64,000 nucleotides of DNA from Rhodococcus sp. ABRD24. GTDB taxonomy: Bacteria; Actinomycetota; Actinomycetes; Mycobacteriales; Mycobacteriaceae. The stretch is from positions 3,720,001 to 3,784,000 of the forward strand of contig NZ_CP035319.1 in assembly GCF_004328705.1 (NCBI RefSeq), read 5' to 3'. The notes beneath the pieces are model-generated. The model worked only from the letters and a program-made list of their open reading frames with translations, had not been told where the DNA came from and ran no database searches. This document shows, in pieces, positions 28,204 through 36,232 of the stretch (the stretch's first letter is position 1; each line of letters starts with the position of its first letter). The translations under genes were made by a program, and so were the position numbers.

Positions 28204-28655
28204 CGCATGGCCCGATCCGGGGAGCCGGCGGCGGTCCGGTCGATGAGGATGTCAGCGACCGTGACGAACACGTCGAGGTTCTCGCGGGGGATGCCGTCGA
28301 GCAGGGTGCGGGCGGTGAGGTGGCGTAGCTGCCGGATCCGTTCGGCCACCCCGCGCCCACTGCCGGTGAGCGTCACGATGTGTGCTCGCCGATCGGTAGG
28401 GTGCGGTTCGCGCATGAGATGCCCCGACTCTTCGAGGGCGTCGACGAGTGCCGTGACCTGACGGGTGCTGCACCGCAGCGCGGCCGCCAGCTCGCGCTGC
28501 GTCATCGGCGGACGCTCGGCCACGCAGAACAGGGCTCGAGTGCGCGCCGTGGTGAGCCCGAACTCTCGGGCGCCGTCCGCCATGGATGCGGACAGTTGTT
28601 CCGCGAGTACGAATGCGCGATCCAGCGCAGCATGTCTGTCCAGGGCCTCCGTCAT
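28200..28655 (-). CDS. MarR-family transcriptional regulator
   Basis: A 151-residue winged-helix regulator. Recognition parts are [20 protein letters not shown] and the wing [14 protein letters not shown], typical for MarR. The palindrome GTTCATTATGAAC lies 14 bp upstream of the ATG and is the likely autoregulatory operator. The gene overlaps the truncated methyltransferase. Its C-terminus (after [10 protein letters not shown]) may have been altered by the same rearrangement that truncated the neighbour. Confidence 0.85.
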   Translation of the reverse strand: MTEALDRHAALDRAFVLAEQLSASMADGAREFGLTTARTRALFCVAERPPMTQRELAAALRCSTRQVTALVDALEESGHLMREPHPTDRRAHIVTLTGSGRGVAERIRQLRHLTARTLLDGIPRENLDVFVTVADILIDRTAAGSPDRAMR

Positions 28656-28668
28656 GGAAATGATGCTA

Positions 28669-28681
28669 GTTCATTATGAAC
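28669..28681. promoter_or_regulatory. MarR operator palindrome
   Basis: GTTCAT-T-ATGAAC is a perfect 13-bp palindrome 14 bp upstream of the MarR start. Another GTTCAT half-site follows at 28703-28708. A/T-rich short palindromes of this kind are usual MarR sites. Confidence 0.5.
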
Positions 28682-28803
28682 AGTATTCACTAGTTTTGAA
28701 TTGTTCATCGGTTGGGATGGCCGCCAGCTCGCCGTGCGCACATCGGCAAGTCGATCCGACTTCGAAACTTGACTCTCGATTCGGAACGACCTGTACTGAC
28801 GGG

Positions 28804-28920
28804 ATGCGACGAGCGACCGGCACCCGAGCGGACGAGATTCACGCACGCCTGCGCGCCGACGTCAGCACGCGGGTACTCCGGGAGGTGCTGCCGCGGCTCG
28901 TTACGACGGTGTCCGCGTGA
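28804..28920 (+). CDS. Possible 38-residue ORF upstream of the BlaI-type gene
   Basis: ATG 28804 opens 38 codons (starting MRRATGTRADEIHARLRADV) that end at TGA 28918-28920, overlapping the GTG of the regulator in a GTGA junction. It is rich in Arg and has amphipathic helix character. No ribosome binding site is obvious and no family is known. The overlap is the main support. Confidence 0.3.
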   Translation: MRRATGTRADEIHARLRADVSTRVLREVLPRLVTTVSA

Positions 28921-29294
28921 TCGGTCTGGGTGAACTCGAGTCCGCGGTGATGGCTGTGCTGTGGAGCGCGGACGAGCCGTTGCGGGTGCGAGATGTGATG
29001 GGCCGGCTCGACCCGGCTCGACCGCTCGCGTACACCACTGTGATGACCGTGCTCGACAATCTGCATACGAAGGGCATGGTGTCGCGCAACCGCGTCAGTC
29101 GCGCGTACCGGTACCAGGCCGCGCAAAGTCGTGAGGAGACAGCGGCTTCGCTCCTCCGTCAGGTGCTCGACGCCAGTGGCGACGCCGAGCAGGTCATGCT
29201 CCATTTCGCCAACTCCGCGACCGAGGACGAGTCGAGGATCCTGCGCCGAGCCGCCCGGCGGACGCAGTCCCGGCGCCGCGGAGACGCCCGATGA
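28917..29294 (+). CDS. BlaI/MecI/CopY-family repressor
   Basis: A 125-residue penicillinase-repressor family winged-helix protein: LGELESAVMAVLWSADEPL, VRDVMGRLD and TTVMTVLDNLHTKGMVSR carry the DNA-binding part, and the rest is the dimerisation helix region. It overlaps the M56 peptidase by four bases (ATGA), the standard BlaI-BlaR1-like pairing. In this organism the likely targets are the paired operators at 30707-30751 in front of the DsbA-like gene. Confidence 0.87.
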   Translation: MIGLGELESAVMAVLWSADEPLRVRDVMGRLDPARPLAYTTVMTVLDNLHTKGMVSRNRVSRAYRYQAAQSREETAASLLRQVLDASGDAEQVMLHFANSATEDESRILRRAARRTQSRRRGDAR

Positions 29295-30220
29295 TCGTTG
29301 CGTCCGGACTCCTGATCGCTGCGTTCGTCCTCGGTTTCCTTGCCCCGCAATGGCTGAACCTCCTCGCGGTGCCTCGGCGACACCCCCGCGTCGCACTCGC
29401 CGCCTGGATCGGATCCCAGGTGATGTTCGTCCTGGCTCTCTCCGCGGTGCCGTTCGCCCTCTGGCTGCGGCCCGGACACCAGTGGAACATCGTTCCGCCC
29501 GCCGCAGTTTCGTGTGTCCGGGCGATTCGGGACGGCGGTGTGTGGCCGTGGTTTCCCTTGGTCGAGGTGGCTGTGTGGGTAGGTGGCCTCGTCTTCGTGG
29601 CCCGGATCGCAGCGGTGGTCGGGAGCACCCTGGTCCGGCACCGCCGCACCACCGACTCGCATGCCGCGGTGTTGCGGATAGTGGGGCGACGCGACTCGGC
29701 CGAGGCCGGCGATGTGTTCCAGCTTCCGGGGGAGGGGTTTGCCGCGTACAGCATCGGCGGCCGTACGCCGGCGATCGCGCTCGGGGACGGCGTGGTGGCG
29801 CTCGATCCGGTCGAGCGCGAGGCGGTCCTGGCGCATGAGCGGGCCCACCTGCGTGGGCGCCATCACCTGCTGGTGGCGTGGGCGGACGGCTTCCGAGCTG
29901 CATTGCCGTTCGTTCCGTTGTCGCGAGTGGGCGCGAATTGGGTCCGGATTCTGGTGGAGTTGTCCGCCGACCGGCACGCGGCGCAGTCGTGCGGTCCGGC
30001 GGCGGTCTGCGCGGCCCTGGAGAACTGGTCCGGTGGCCGGTCGACTGGACAGTTCGTCGAGGACCGGGTCACGTGGCTGTCCGGGCAGCGGGCGCCGCGC
30101 CGCGCCGCGCGGATGCTGCACTATCCGTTCGCGCTGACGCTGTCGGTGCTACCTGTCTTCGTGGCCGTTTCGGCAGTGGCGACCGCTCTCGTTGCCTACT
30201 GTGCGGCGCTCGGCGGCTGA
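29291..30220 (+). CDS. M56-family membrane metallopeptidase (BlaR1-like)
   Basis: A 309-residue integral membrane zinc peptidase. The zinc motif HERAH is at 182-186 (LAHERAHLRGRHHLL), with membrane segments before and after (about 1-24, 35-60, 88-112 and 283-305). There is no penicillin-binding sensor domain at the C-terminus, so unlike BlaR1 it cannot sense beta-lactams by itself. It is coupled to the BlaI repressor and presumably inactivates it. Its 3' end overlaps the convergent CPVC membrane gene by 25 bp. Confidence 0.85.
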   Translation: MIVASGLLIAAFVLGFLAPQWLNLLAVPRRHPRVALAAWIGSQVMFVLALSAVPFALWLRPGHQWNIVPPAAVSCVRAIRDGGVWPWFPLVEVAVWVGGLVFVARIAAVVGSTLVRHRRTTDSHAAVLRIVGRRDSAEAGDVFQLPGEGFAAYSIGGRTPAIALGDGVVALDPVEREAVLAHERAHLRGRHHLLVAWADGFRAALPFVPLSRVGANWVRILVELSADRHAAQSCGPAAVCAALENWSGGRSTGQFVEDRVTWLSGQRAPRRAARMLHYPFALTLSVLPVFVAVSAVATALVAYCAALGG

Positions 30221-30672
30221 GCGGACGCCTCCGCGGGGCTGGGCAGCGCGCACTCCGATCCGCACGGCCGTCGACGCCAGCGCAGCACGACGGCGCCGGT
30301 CAGCAGCGCGAGCGACAGTATCGCGAGAACCGGCTGGAGCGGAGCCCAGAATCCCAGCGCCCCGCTGGTGCCGATGGCGAGCAGGACGATCTTGTTGCAG
30401 ACCGGGCATCCGACCGCGAACACCGTCAGCATCACCCCGGCCAGGGGGCCGGTTGCGCGAGTCTCCGGGGCGCGCGGCCTGATCCCGAACCACACCGCGG
30501 TAAGTGTGACGGTCGCGGCGAGAACGGGGTATTCCCACCAGCGCACCGGGATCTCGCGGCCGAACCACGGCGTGTCGATTATGTCTGTCGGCACCCCTAC
30601 TGCGAGCAGTGTCACTGCGCCGGCGCCGATTGCCCGGGGCAAACGCACTACAGCAGAGCTCTTTTCGGACAT
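30196..30672 (-). CDS. Membrane protein with CPVC redox motif
   Basis: A 158-residue protein with about four membrane helices and a C-P-V-C motif (89-92, GCPVCNK) at the end of a hydrophobic stretch; two more Cys near the C-terminus (PCGSEC). The layout suggests a membrane thiol-disulfide carrier, though it matches no family I can name. It is divergent from the DsbA-like gene with both BlaI-type operators between them, so it is probably part of the same regulated redox set. Confidence 0.6.
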   Translation of the reverse strand: MSEKSSAVVRLPRAIGAGAVTLLAVGVPTDIIDTPWFGREIPVRWWEYPVLAATVTLTAVWFGIRPRAPETRATGPLAGVMLTVFAVGCPVCNKIVLLAIGTSGALGFWAPLQPVLAILSLALLTGAVVLRWRRRPCGSECALPSPAEASAQPPSAAQ

Positions 30673-30706
30673 CGAGCCGGGGACCTCTCGTCGTCGGACG
30701 GCCTTG

Positions 30707-30751
30707 AACTACTAAAGGAGATAGTAGTTGTATGTACTATCACCGATAGTA
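30707..30751. promoter_or_regulatory. Paired operators for the BlaI-type repressor
   Basis: Two perfect inverted repeats lie in the divergent promoter: AACTACTA-N7-TAGTAGTT (30707-30729) and TACTATC-N3-GATAGTA (30735-30751). The half-site TACTA/TAGTA is that of BlaI/MecI/CopY operators. They flank both start codons (30672 leftward, 30794 rightward). Confidence 0.65.
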
Positions 30752-30793
30752 GTTGGGGGCACGCGAGGTTCCCGGGTGGAATATGGAGGACGC

Positions 30794-31522
30794 ATGGCAT
30801 CCAGCGGAAAACTGTTCGGAGCGCGGCGAGACATGTGGTTGCTCGGCGTGCTCGGGGCGGCCGCCCTGCTCTTGGCGGGGCTCCTGATCTTCGACCGTGT
30901 GCAGGGTGACGACGAGGTGGCCGGCGCGAGCGCGACCTCGGCCGAGACCGAACCGGGTATCGGTCCGGTGGGGGACGTGGCGCGCCGAGTCGACGGTGAT
31001 CCCTTGGCCCGCGGGTCCGTCGATGCGCCGGTCGTGCTGGTCGAGTACTCGGACTATCGGTGCCCGTTCTGTGCGAAGTTCAGTCGGGACACCGAGCCGG
31101 AGCTCGTCGACAAGTACGTCGATGCCGGTGTGCTGAGGATCGAGTGGCGGGACCTGCCGATCTTCGGAGAAGAGTCGATGGTCGCTGCGCGGGCCGGACG
31201 GGCCGCCGCGGCGCAGGGCAAGTTCTGGGAATTCAACTCGGCGCTCTACGCTGCGTCGCCAGACCGCGGCCACCCGAACCTGGATGCCGCTGCATTGCGC
31301 GGGTTCGCCGAGAAGGCCGGGGTGCCGGACCTGGCTCGGTTCGAGCGTGATGCGGCGGACGCTGCAGTCGATGCGGACATTGCCGGGGACGTGCTCGAGG
31401 CCAACATGATCGGGGTGTCCAGTACCCCGTCGTTCGTGATCGACGGATACCCGATTCTCGGCGCCCAGCCGCTCGCGGTGTTCGAGCAATTGATCGAGAA
31501 GACCGGTGGGCGGGTGCAGTGA
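30794..31522 (+). CDS. Membrane-anchored DsbA-like thiol oxidoreductase
   Basis: A 242-residue protein with an N-terminal membrane anchor (about 13-33), then a DsbA/thioredoxin_4 domain with the active site C-P-F-C at 90-93 (YRCPFCAKF) and a cis-Pro loop SSTPSFVIDG. It acts outside the membrane on disulfides. ATG 30794 is preceded by GGAGG. It overlaps the CcdA-like gene (GTGA), which could supply electrons, so it may be a reductase or isomerase rather than an oxidase. Confidence 0.87.
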   Translation: MASSGKLFGARRDMWLLGVLGAAALLLAGLLIFDRVQGDDEVAGASATSAETEPGIGPVGDVARRVDGDPLARGSVDAPVVLVEYSDYRCPFCAKFSRDTEPELVDKYVDAGVLRIEWRDLPIFGEESMVAARAGRAAAAQGKFWEFNSALYAASPDRGHPNLDAAALRGFAEKAGVPDLARFERDAADAAVDADIAGDVLEANMIGVSSTPSFVIDGYPILGAQPLAVFEQLIEKTGGRVQ

Positions 31523-32385
31523 CCGACATCGGGCTGCTCGGTGCACTTCTGGGGGGACTGCTCTCGCTGGTGAGTCCGTGCTCGGCGCTGCTGCTGCCGT
31601 CCTTCTTCGCGTACGCATTCGACGGTGCCGGACGCCTCGCTGCCCGGACCGCTGTGTTCTACGCCGGACTCGCGGTGGTCCTGATTCCACTCGGGGCGGG
31701 ACTGGGCGCGATGGGATCGATGCTGACACAGCATCGTGAGGCGGTGACGACGGTGAGCGGCGTCATCCTGATCGTGCTCGGCGGCGCCACCGTTCTCGGC
31801 CGCGGGTTTGCCTTCGCGCCCGCACAGCGCGCCGCCGGATCCGTTCGCGTCTCGGGTGCGCTGTCGGTGTTTGCGCTCGGCGCGGTGTACGGGTTCGCGG
31901 GCTTCTGTTCGGGTCCGCTGCTCGGCAGTGTCTTGACCATCGCGGTCGCTGGTGGCGGCGCGGGATACGGCGGGCTGCTGATGGCGGTCTATGCGCTGGG
32001 AATGACGATCCCGCTCTTCGTGCTAGCGCTGCTGTGGGATCGTTTCGAGCTCGGCAGCCGCACATGGTTGCGCGGCCGGCCGGTGACGGTGGGCAAGTTC
32101 CGCACCCATACGACGTCGTTGGTCTCGGGCCTGCTGTTCATCGCGATCGGTGTGCTGTTCCTCATCACCGATGGCACCGCGAATCTCGGAGGCGTGATGG
32201 GCGTCGACGAGCAATTCTCGCTGCAGGTCAGGCTGAGCGACTGGGCGCGATATGTGCCCGATGTGGGGATTCTGCTTGCCGTTGTCCTGTTCCTCTTCGC
32301 CATCGTTGCGATTCGGATCGTCCGTCGACGCCGCGCCGAGGCGGGCGATCCGGCGACGGTGGACGCCGGGCAGGAGCGCGACTGA
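31519..32385 (+). CDS. CcdA/DsbD-like membrane electron carrier
   Basis: The 288-residue protein of the cytochrome c biogenesis transmembrane family has its two conserved Cys at C21 (SPCSALLLP) and C130 (GFCSGPLLG), with six or seven helices. It carries reducing power from cytosolic thioredoxin across the membrane. It is longer at the C-terminus than typical CcdA. Translationally coupled to the DsbA-like gene, it forms the reductive partner. Confidence 0.85.
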   Translation: MTDIGLLGALLGGLLSLVSPCSALLLPSFFAYAFDGAGRLAARTAVFYAGLAVVLIPLGAGLGAMGSMLTQHREAVTTVSGVILIVLGGATVLGRGFAFAPAQRAAGSVRVSGALSVFALGAVYGFAGFCSGPLLGSVLTIAVAGGGAGYGGLLMAVYALGMTIPLFVLALLWDRFELGSRTWLRGRPVTVGKFRTHTTSLVSGLLFIAIGVLFLITDGTANLGGVMGVDEQFSLQVRLSDWARYVPDVGILLAVVLFLFAIVAIRIVRRRRAEAGDPATVDAGQERD

Positions 32386-32424
32386 TTACCGTAGTGGTGT
32401 GCGCTATCGATACGAGAGACGACA

Positions 32425-33756
32425 GTGACCGAATCGCTCGTGTGGTTCCGGCGTGACCTGCGCCTGGCGGATCTGCCGACGCTCGGCGCCGCCGGGCATC
32501 GGGCGCTGGGCCTGTTCGTCCTCGACGATCGACTGCTCGGGCCCGCGGGTGGTGCGCGACGGGACTTTCTCTACCGCAGCCTGTCTGCGCTCGACGAGCA
32601 ACTGGACGGACGCCTGCTGGTGGTTCGGGGAGATCCCGCCGATGTGGTGCCCTCGGTCGCGAGAAGTATTGCCGCCGAGGCGGTGCACGTCAGTGCCGAC
32701 TACGGACCGTTCGGCCGAGCTCGTGACGCGGCAGTGGCCGAGCGGGTGGACCTCGTCGCCACCGGCTCGCCGTACGCGATCGCACCGGGCCGGGTCACCA
32801 AGGACGACGGCACTCCCTACAAGGTGTTCACTCCGTGGTTCAAGCGTTGGCTCGACCACGGCTGGCGGGGCCCCGCGCAGACCGGACCGGGCTCCGTCGG
32901 ATGGCTCGATCCCGACGATGTCGACATTCCGGGACGAGTCGCGATCCCCGCACCAGGTGCTCCGGGTCTTGCGGCCGGAGAGACTGCCGCACTGGCTCGC
33001 TGGCGCGAGTTCTGTGAGACCGACCTGGCCCGCTACGACGACGAACGCGACCGCCCCGACCTGGATACCACGAGTCGGATGTCGACGTATCTCAAGTACG
33101 GCAACATCCACCCCCGCACGATGCTCGCGGACCTCGCGCGCAAGCGCAGCCGCGGAGCCGAGCAGTATCGGCGTCAGCTCGCGTGGCGGGACTTCTACGC
33201 GGACATACTCTTCCAACGGCCGGACAGTGCCCACGGCAACTACGATCACAAGTTCGACGCGATCCGCTATGACGTCGGCCCGGACGCCGACGCTCTGTTC
33301 GACGCGTGGTGCGCGGGACGCACAGGCTATCCGGTGGTCGATGCGGGCATGCGTCAGCTCGCGGCGGAGGGTTGGATGCACAATCGGGTGCGGATGATCG
33401 TCGCGTCGTTCCTCGTCAAGGATCTGCACCTGCCGTGGTGGCGCGGGGCCCGGTACTTCATGACGCATCTGGTGGACGGCGATCTGGCGTCGAATCAGCA
33501 CGGCTGGCAGTGGACGGCCGGTTCCGGTACCGACGCGGCGCCGTACTTCCGGGTGTTCAACCCGACGTCGCAGGGGGAGAAGTTCGACCCCACCGGCGAT
33601 TATGTCCGGCGGTGGGTGCCGGAGCTGCGAGGTGTCGCCGGCAAGGCCGTGCACTCGCTGAGCGCGGGCCGGCCCGAAGGCTATCCGGAGCCGATCGTCG
33701 ACCATGCAGACGAGCGTCGCGAAGCCCTCGCGCGCTACGGCGAGCTGGGCAGATGA
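32425..33756 (+). CDS. phr: Deoxyribodipyrimidine photolyase
   Basis: A 443-residue class I CPD photolyase that repairs UV pyrimidine dimers using FADH and light. The N-terminal antenna domain starts LVWFRRDLRLADLPTL; the FAD domain has TSRMSTYLKYGNIHPR, QLAWRDFYADI, VVDAGMRQL, GWMHNRVRM and a DLASNQHGWQWTAGSGTD segment with conserved Trp. GTG 32425 is the start. It sits 39 bp after the CcdA-like gene. Confidence 0.92.
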   Translation: MTESLVWFRRDLRLADLPTLGAAGHRALGLFVLDDRLLGPAGGARRDFLYRSLSALDEQLDGRLLVVRGDPADVVPSVARSIAAEAVHVSADYGPFGRARDAAVAERVDLVATGSPYAIAPGRVTKDDGTPYKVFTPWFKRWLDHGWRGPAQTGPGSVGWLDPDDVDIPGRVAIPAPGAPGLAAGETAALARWREFCETDLARYDDERDRPDLDTTSRMSTYLKYGNIHPRTMLADLARKRSRGAEQYRRQLAWRDFYADILFQRPDSAHGNYDHKFDAIRYDVGPDADALFDAWCAGRTGYPVVDAGMRQLAAEGWMHNRVRMIVASFLVKDLHLPWWRGARYFMTHLVDGDLASNQHGWQWTAGSGTDAAPYFRVFNPTSQGEKFDPTGDYVRRWVPELRGVAGKAVHSLSAGRPEGYPEPIVDHADERREALARYGELGR

Positions 33757-33835
33757 GGAGACCGGCGACCGGGTGATCGCTACCGGGTGGTTCCCGGAGC
33801 GCCGCAGTCTTCTCACTGAGTGGACACCCCCACTT

Positions 33836-33854
33836 CCGGAGCCAGTGGCTCCGG
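33836..33854. terminator. Short hairpin between photolyase and the flavoprotein gene
   Basis: CCGGAGCC-AGT-GGCTCCGG is a perfect 8-bp stem 80 bp after the photolyase stop and 38 bp before the next start; no T-tract, so it could also be a 5' regulatory hairpin. Confidence 0.4.
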
Positions 33855-33891
33855 TATAGCGTCGAGCGGCCCCTCGACGGAAGGATTCACG

Positions 33892-35100
33892 GTGTCCGAA
33901 ACCACCCATCCCGATGTGCTCGCACCGGCCCAGCTCGGTCCGATCACGTTGCGCAACCGCATCATCAAGTCGGCCACGTTCGAGGGGCGCACGCCGAAGG
34001 CACTCGTTACCGACGAACTCATCGAGTTCCACCGCCGGCCCGCGGCGGGTGGAGTCGGCATGTCGACGGTCGCGTACTGCGCGGTAGCCCCGGAAGGTCG
34101 CACCGAGCGCGGCCAGCTGTGGATGCGACCGGAGGTGGTCCCGGGTCTACGCAGACTCACCGACGCGATCCACGCCGAGGGGGCCGCGGCGTCGGCGCAG
34201 ATCGGGCACGCCGGTCCCGTCGCGAACGGTAAGTCCAACGGGGTGCCTGCGCTGGCGCCGTCGGCGTCGTTCAGCCCGTTGAGCCTGCAGAAGATCCACC
34301 GGGCGACGACCGCCGACATCGCCCGGATCACCGAGGGTCACGCGAACGCGGCACGGCATGCGATCGAGGGTGGGTTCGACGCCGTCGAGATCCACTTCGG
34401 GCACAACTACTTCGCGAGCTCGTTCCTGAGCCCCAAACTGAACAGGCGCAAGGACAACTACGGCGGGTCGCTCGAGAACCGCGCCCGGATCGTGCGGGAG
34501 ACCGCCCGCGCGGTCCGCGACGCCGTCGGCGATCGGATCGCGATTCTCGCGAAGTTGAACATGGACGACGGCGTGCCGGGCGGTTTCTGGGTGGACGAGG
34601 CGATCCAGGTGGCCCAGTGGCTCGAGGCCGACGGCAGTCTCGACGCGTTGGAGCTCACGATGGGCAGCTCGCTGCTGAACCCCATGTACCTGTTCAAGGG
34701 GGATGCCCCGATCCGCGACTTCGCCGCCGCAATGCCCCAGCCGATCAGGCTCGGCGTGCAGCTGGTGGGCAAGGCGTTCATCAAGGAATACCCGTACCGG
34801 GACCTGTTCATGCTCGAGCATGCTCGCCAGATCCGCGCTGCGGTCAAACTGCCACTCGTGCTGCTCGGCGGTGTCACCGACAGGGCCGGCATGGACACCG
34901 CGATGGCGGAAGGCTTCGAGTTCGTTGCCATGGCAAGGGCATTGCTCCGCGAGCCTGATCTGGTGAACCGCATCGCCGCCGAGTCGAAGACCCGGTCACT
35001 GTGCATCCACTGCAACAAGTGCATGCCGACGATCTTCTCCGGCGCGCGTTGCGTGCTGGTCGATCCCGTCCCAGTTCGGCGTAGCAGTTCGGACTCGTAG
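33892..35100 (+). CDS. Old yellow enzyme-type NADH:flavin oxidoreductase
   Basis: A 402-residue FMN TIM-barrel oxidoreductase that reduces activated C=C bonds. It begins APAQLGPITLRNRIIKSA and includes EIHFGHNYFASSFLSPKLN and RKDNYGGSLENRARI, as in 2,4-dienoyl-CoA-reductase-like members. A C-terminal Cys set C-x2-C-x2-C followed by another Cys (CIHCNKCMPT, about 370-385) resembles the 4Fe-4S ligands of that subgroup, although the protein ends right after it and lacks the FAD/NAD domain. GTG 33892 has GGAAGGA before it. Confidence 0.82.
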   Translation: MSETTHPDVLAPAQLGPITLRNRIIKSATFEGRTPKALVTDELIEFHRRPAAGGVGMSTVAYCAVAPEGRTERGQLWMRPEVVPGLRRLTDAIHAEGAAASAQIGHAGPVANGKSNGVPALAPSASFSPLSLQKIHRATTADIARITEGHANAARHAIEGGFDAVEIHFGHNYFASSFLSPKLNRRKDNYGGSLENRARIVRETARAVRDAVGDRIAILAKLNMDDGVPGGFWVDEAIQVAQWLEADGSLDALELTMGSSLLNPMYLFKGDAPIRDFAAAMPQPIRLGVQLVGKAFIKEYPYRDLFMLEHARQIRAAVKLPLVLLGGVTDRAGMDTAMAEGFEFVAMARALLREPDLVNRIAAESKTRSLCIHCNKCMPTIFSGARCVLVDPVPVRRSSSDS

Positions 35101-35110
35101 CTGACTGGCG

Positions 35111-35950
35111 CTACACGCAGTCCCACGCGAATTCGACACCCGCCCGGACGTCCGCGGCCCACTCGTCCCACGCAGTGTTCCGCGTTGAGCGGGCCGCGAC
35201 CGCGCACAGCGCATCGGTTGCGGCCTGCACAATCCGGAGGACGAGATGGTGCAGATATCCACCGACCGCGGCAAGCTGGTCGTAGTCGGTTTCGTCGGGT
35301 GAGCCGAGCAGGCATCGAATACTCAAGGGCCCGCCGTCGCGGCTGGTATCGGCGCCCCGCCCGACTGCGTCGAGCAGTGTCGCCACTTCCTCGTTGGGCA
35401 TCGGCCAGATCGGTGAGTTCTGTTCCGCTGCAGTAGGTATCGATGACGGCAATGTCGCCGGGAGCTGGAGGTCGACTCCGCCGGTGGCGGCGACGGCGGA
35501 TAGTTCGGCGCGTGCGCGTGCGGCGGTGTCGACCAGCTGTGAGGCCACCTGTGGTCCGTCCGGTGACTCGAGCGCGGTGAGGACCTCGAGCCGCTCCACG
35601 GCCGAGCCGAGGAGCGTCCACGCGGTCGACATGCGTGCAGTCTCGACGAGCCGAGTCGCGTCGAGCAGTGTCGCCAGAATCTCCTCGAACTGAGCAATGC
35701 TCGCGATCAGGTGCATCCCGGGACCGTCGGTCCAGTTCGGGTCCAGGGCGTGGCGACCGCGCTCGCGGCGGCGTAGTTCGGCGATGTGCGGCTCGAGGCA
35801 GGCCTGGACTGTGACCACGACCTCGCGCATGAACGCGGCCTGGTTCGACAGCTCGATTCCCTCGATCTCGTGGAGGTAACGACGTCGCGGGCAGTTCGCA
35901 ACGAACTCGCGAAGCAGGTCGTGAACGGAGGGTGTGACTACAGCAGGCAA
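35111..35950 (-). CDS. Hypothetical, mainly helical protein (279 residues)
   Basis: A soluble protein with long amphipathic helices, no signal peptide and no motif that I recognise. Several regions (EPHIAELRRRERG, RLVETARMSTAWTLLG, YLHHLVLRIVQAATDAL) suggest a helical bundle. Codon use is as in the neighbours, so it is a genuine gene. It converges with the flavoprotein gene with 10 bp between stops. Confidence 0.6.
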   Translation of the reverse strand: MPAVVTPSVHDLLREFVANCPRRRYLHEIEGIELSNQAAFMREVVVTVQACLEPHIAELRRRERGRHALDPNWTDGPGMHLIASIAQFEEILATLLDATRLVETARMSTAWTLLGSAVERLEVLTALESPDGPQVASQLVDTAARARAELSAVAATGGVDLQLPATLPSSIPTAAEQNSPIWPMPNEEVATLLDAVGRGADTSRDGGPLSIRCLLGSPDETDYDQLAAVGGYLHHLVLRIVQAATDALCAVAARSTRNTAWDEWAADVRAGVEFAWDCV

Positions 35951-36168
35951 AACTCCTCCTCGCCGAATCGGGAGACTGTCGTTGACGTTCGGGGCCGACG
36001 GCCCATGGGAAGGAAAGTTATCGGAACGTGACCGTTATCGTCAAGTGCGACATATGCCCTGAGCTGCAGTTTCGGTAGATATCGGGCAGTGATCGGGCAC
36101 GGATGATCGTGGATGGTTCGGAGATGCCCGCAACTCGTCGGAATCGGCAGAACCGGTCGAAACGAGGA

Positions 36169-36198
36169 AGGCTCCGCTCCCTGGCGGGTGCGGAGCCT
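36169..36198. terminator. Hairpin terminator after prpE, followed by a triple 8-bp repeat
   Basis: AGGCTCCGC and GCGGAGCCT form a perfect 9-bp stem with a 12-base loop, 35 bp beyond the prpE stop. The second arm begins three head-to-tail copies of CGGAGCCT (36191-36214), so alternative stems can form. The 35951-36232 gap holds nothing else that I see. Confidence 0.6.
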
Positions 36199-36232
36199 CG
36201 GAGCCTCGGAGCCTTCTTCGGGCCGTGGCAGG

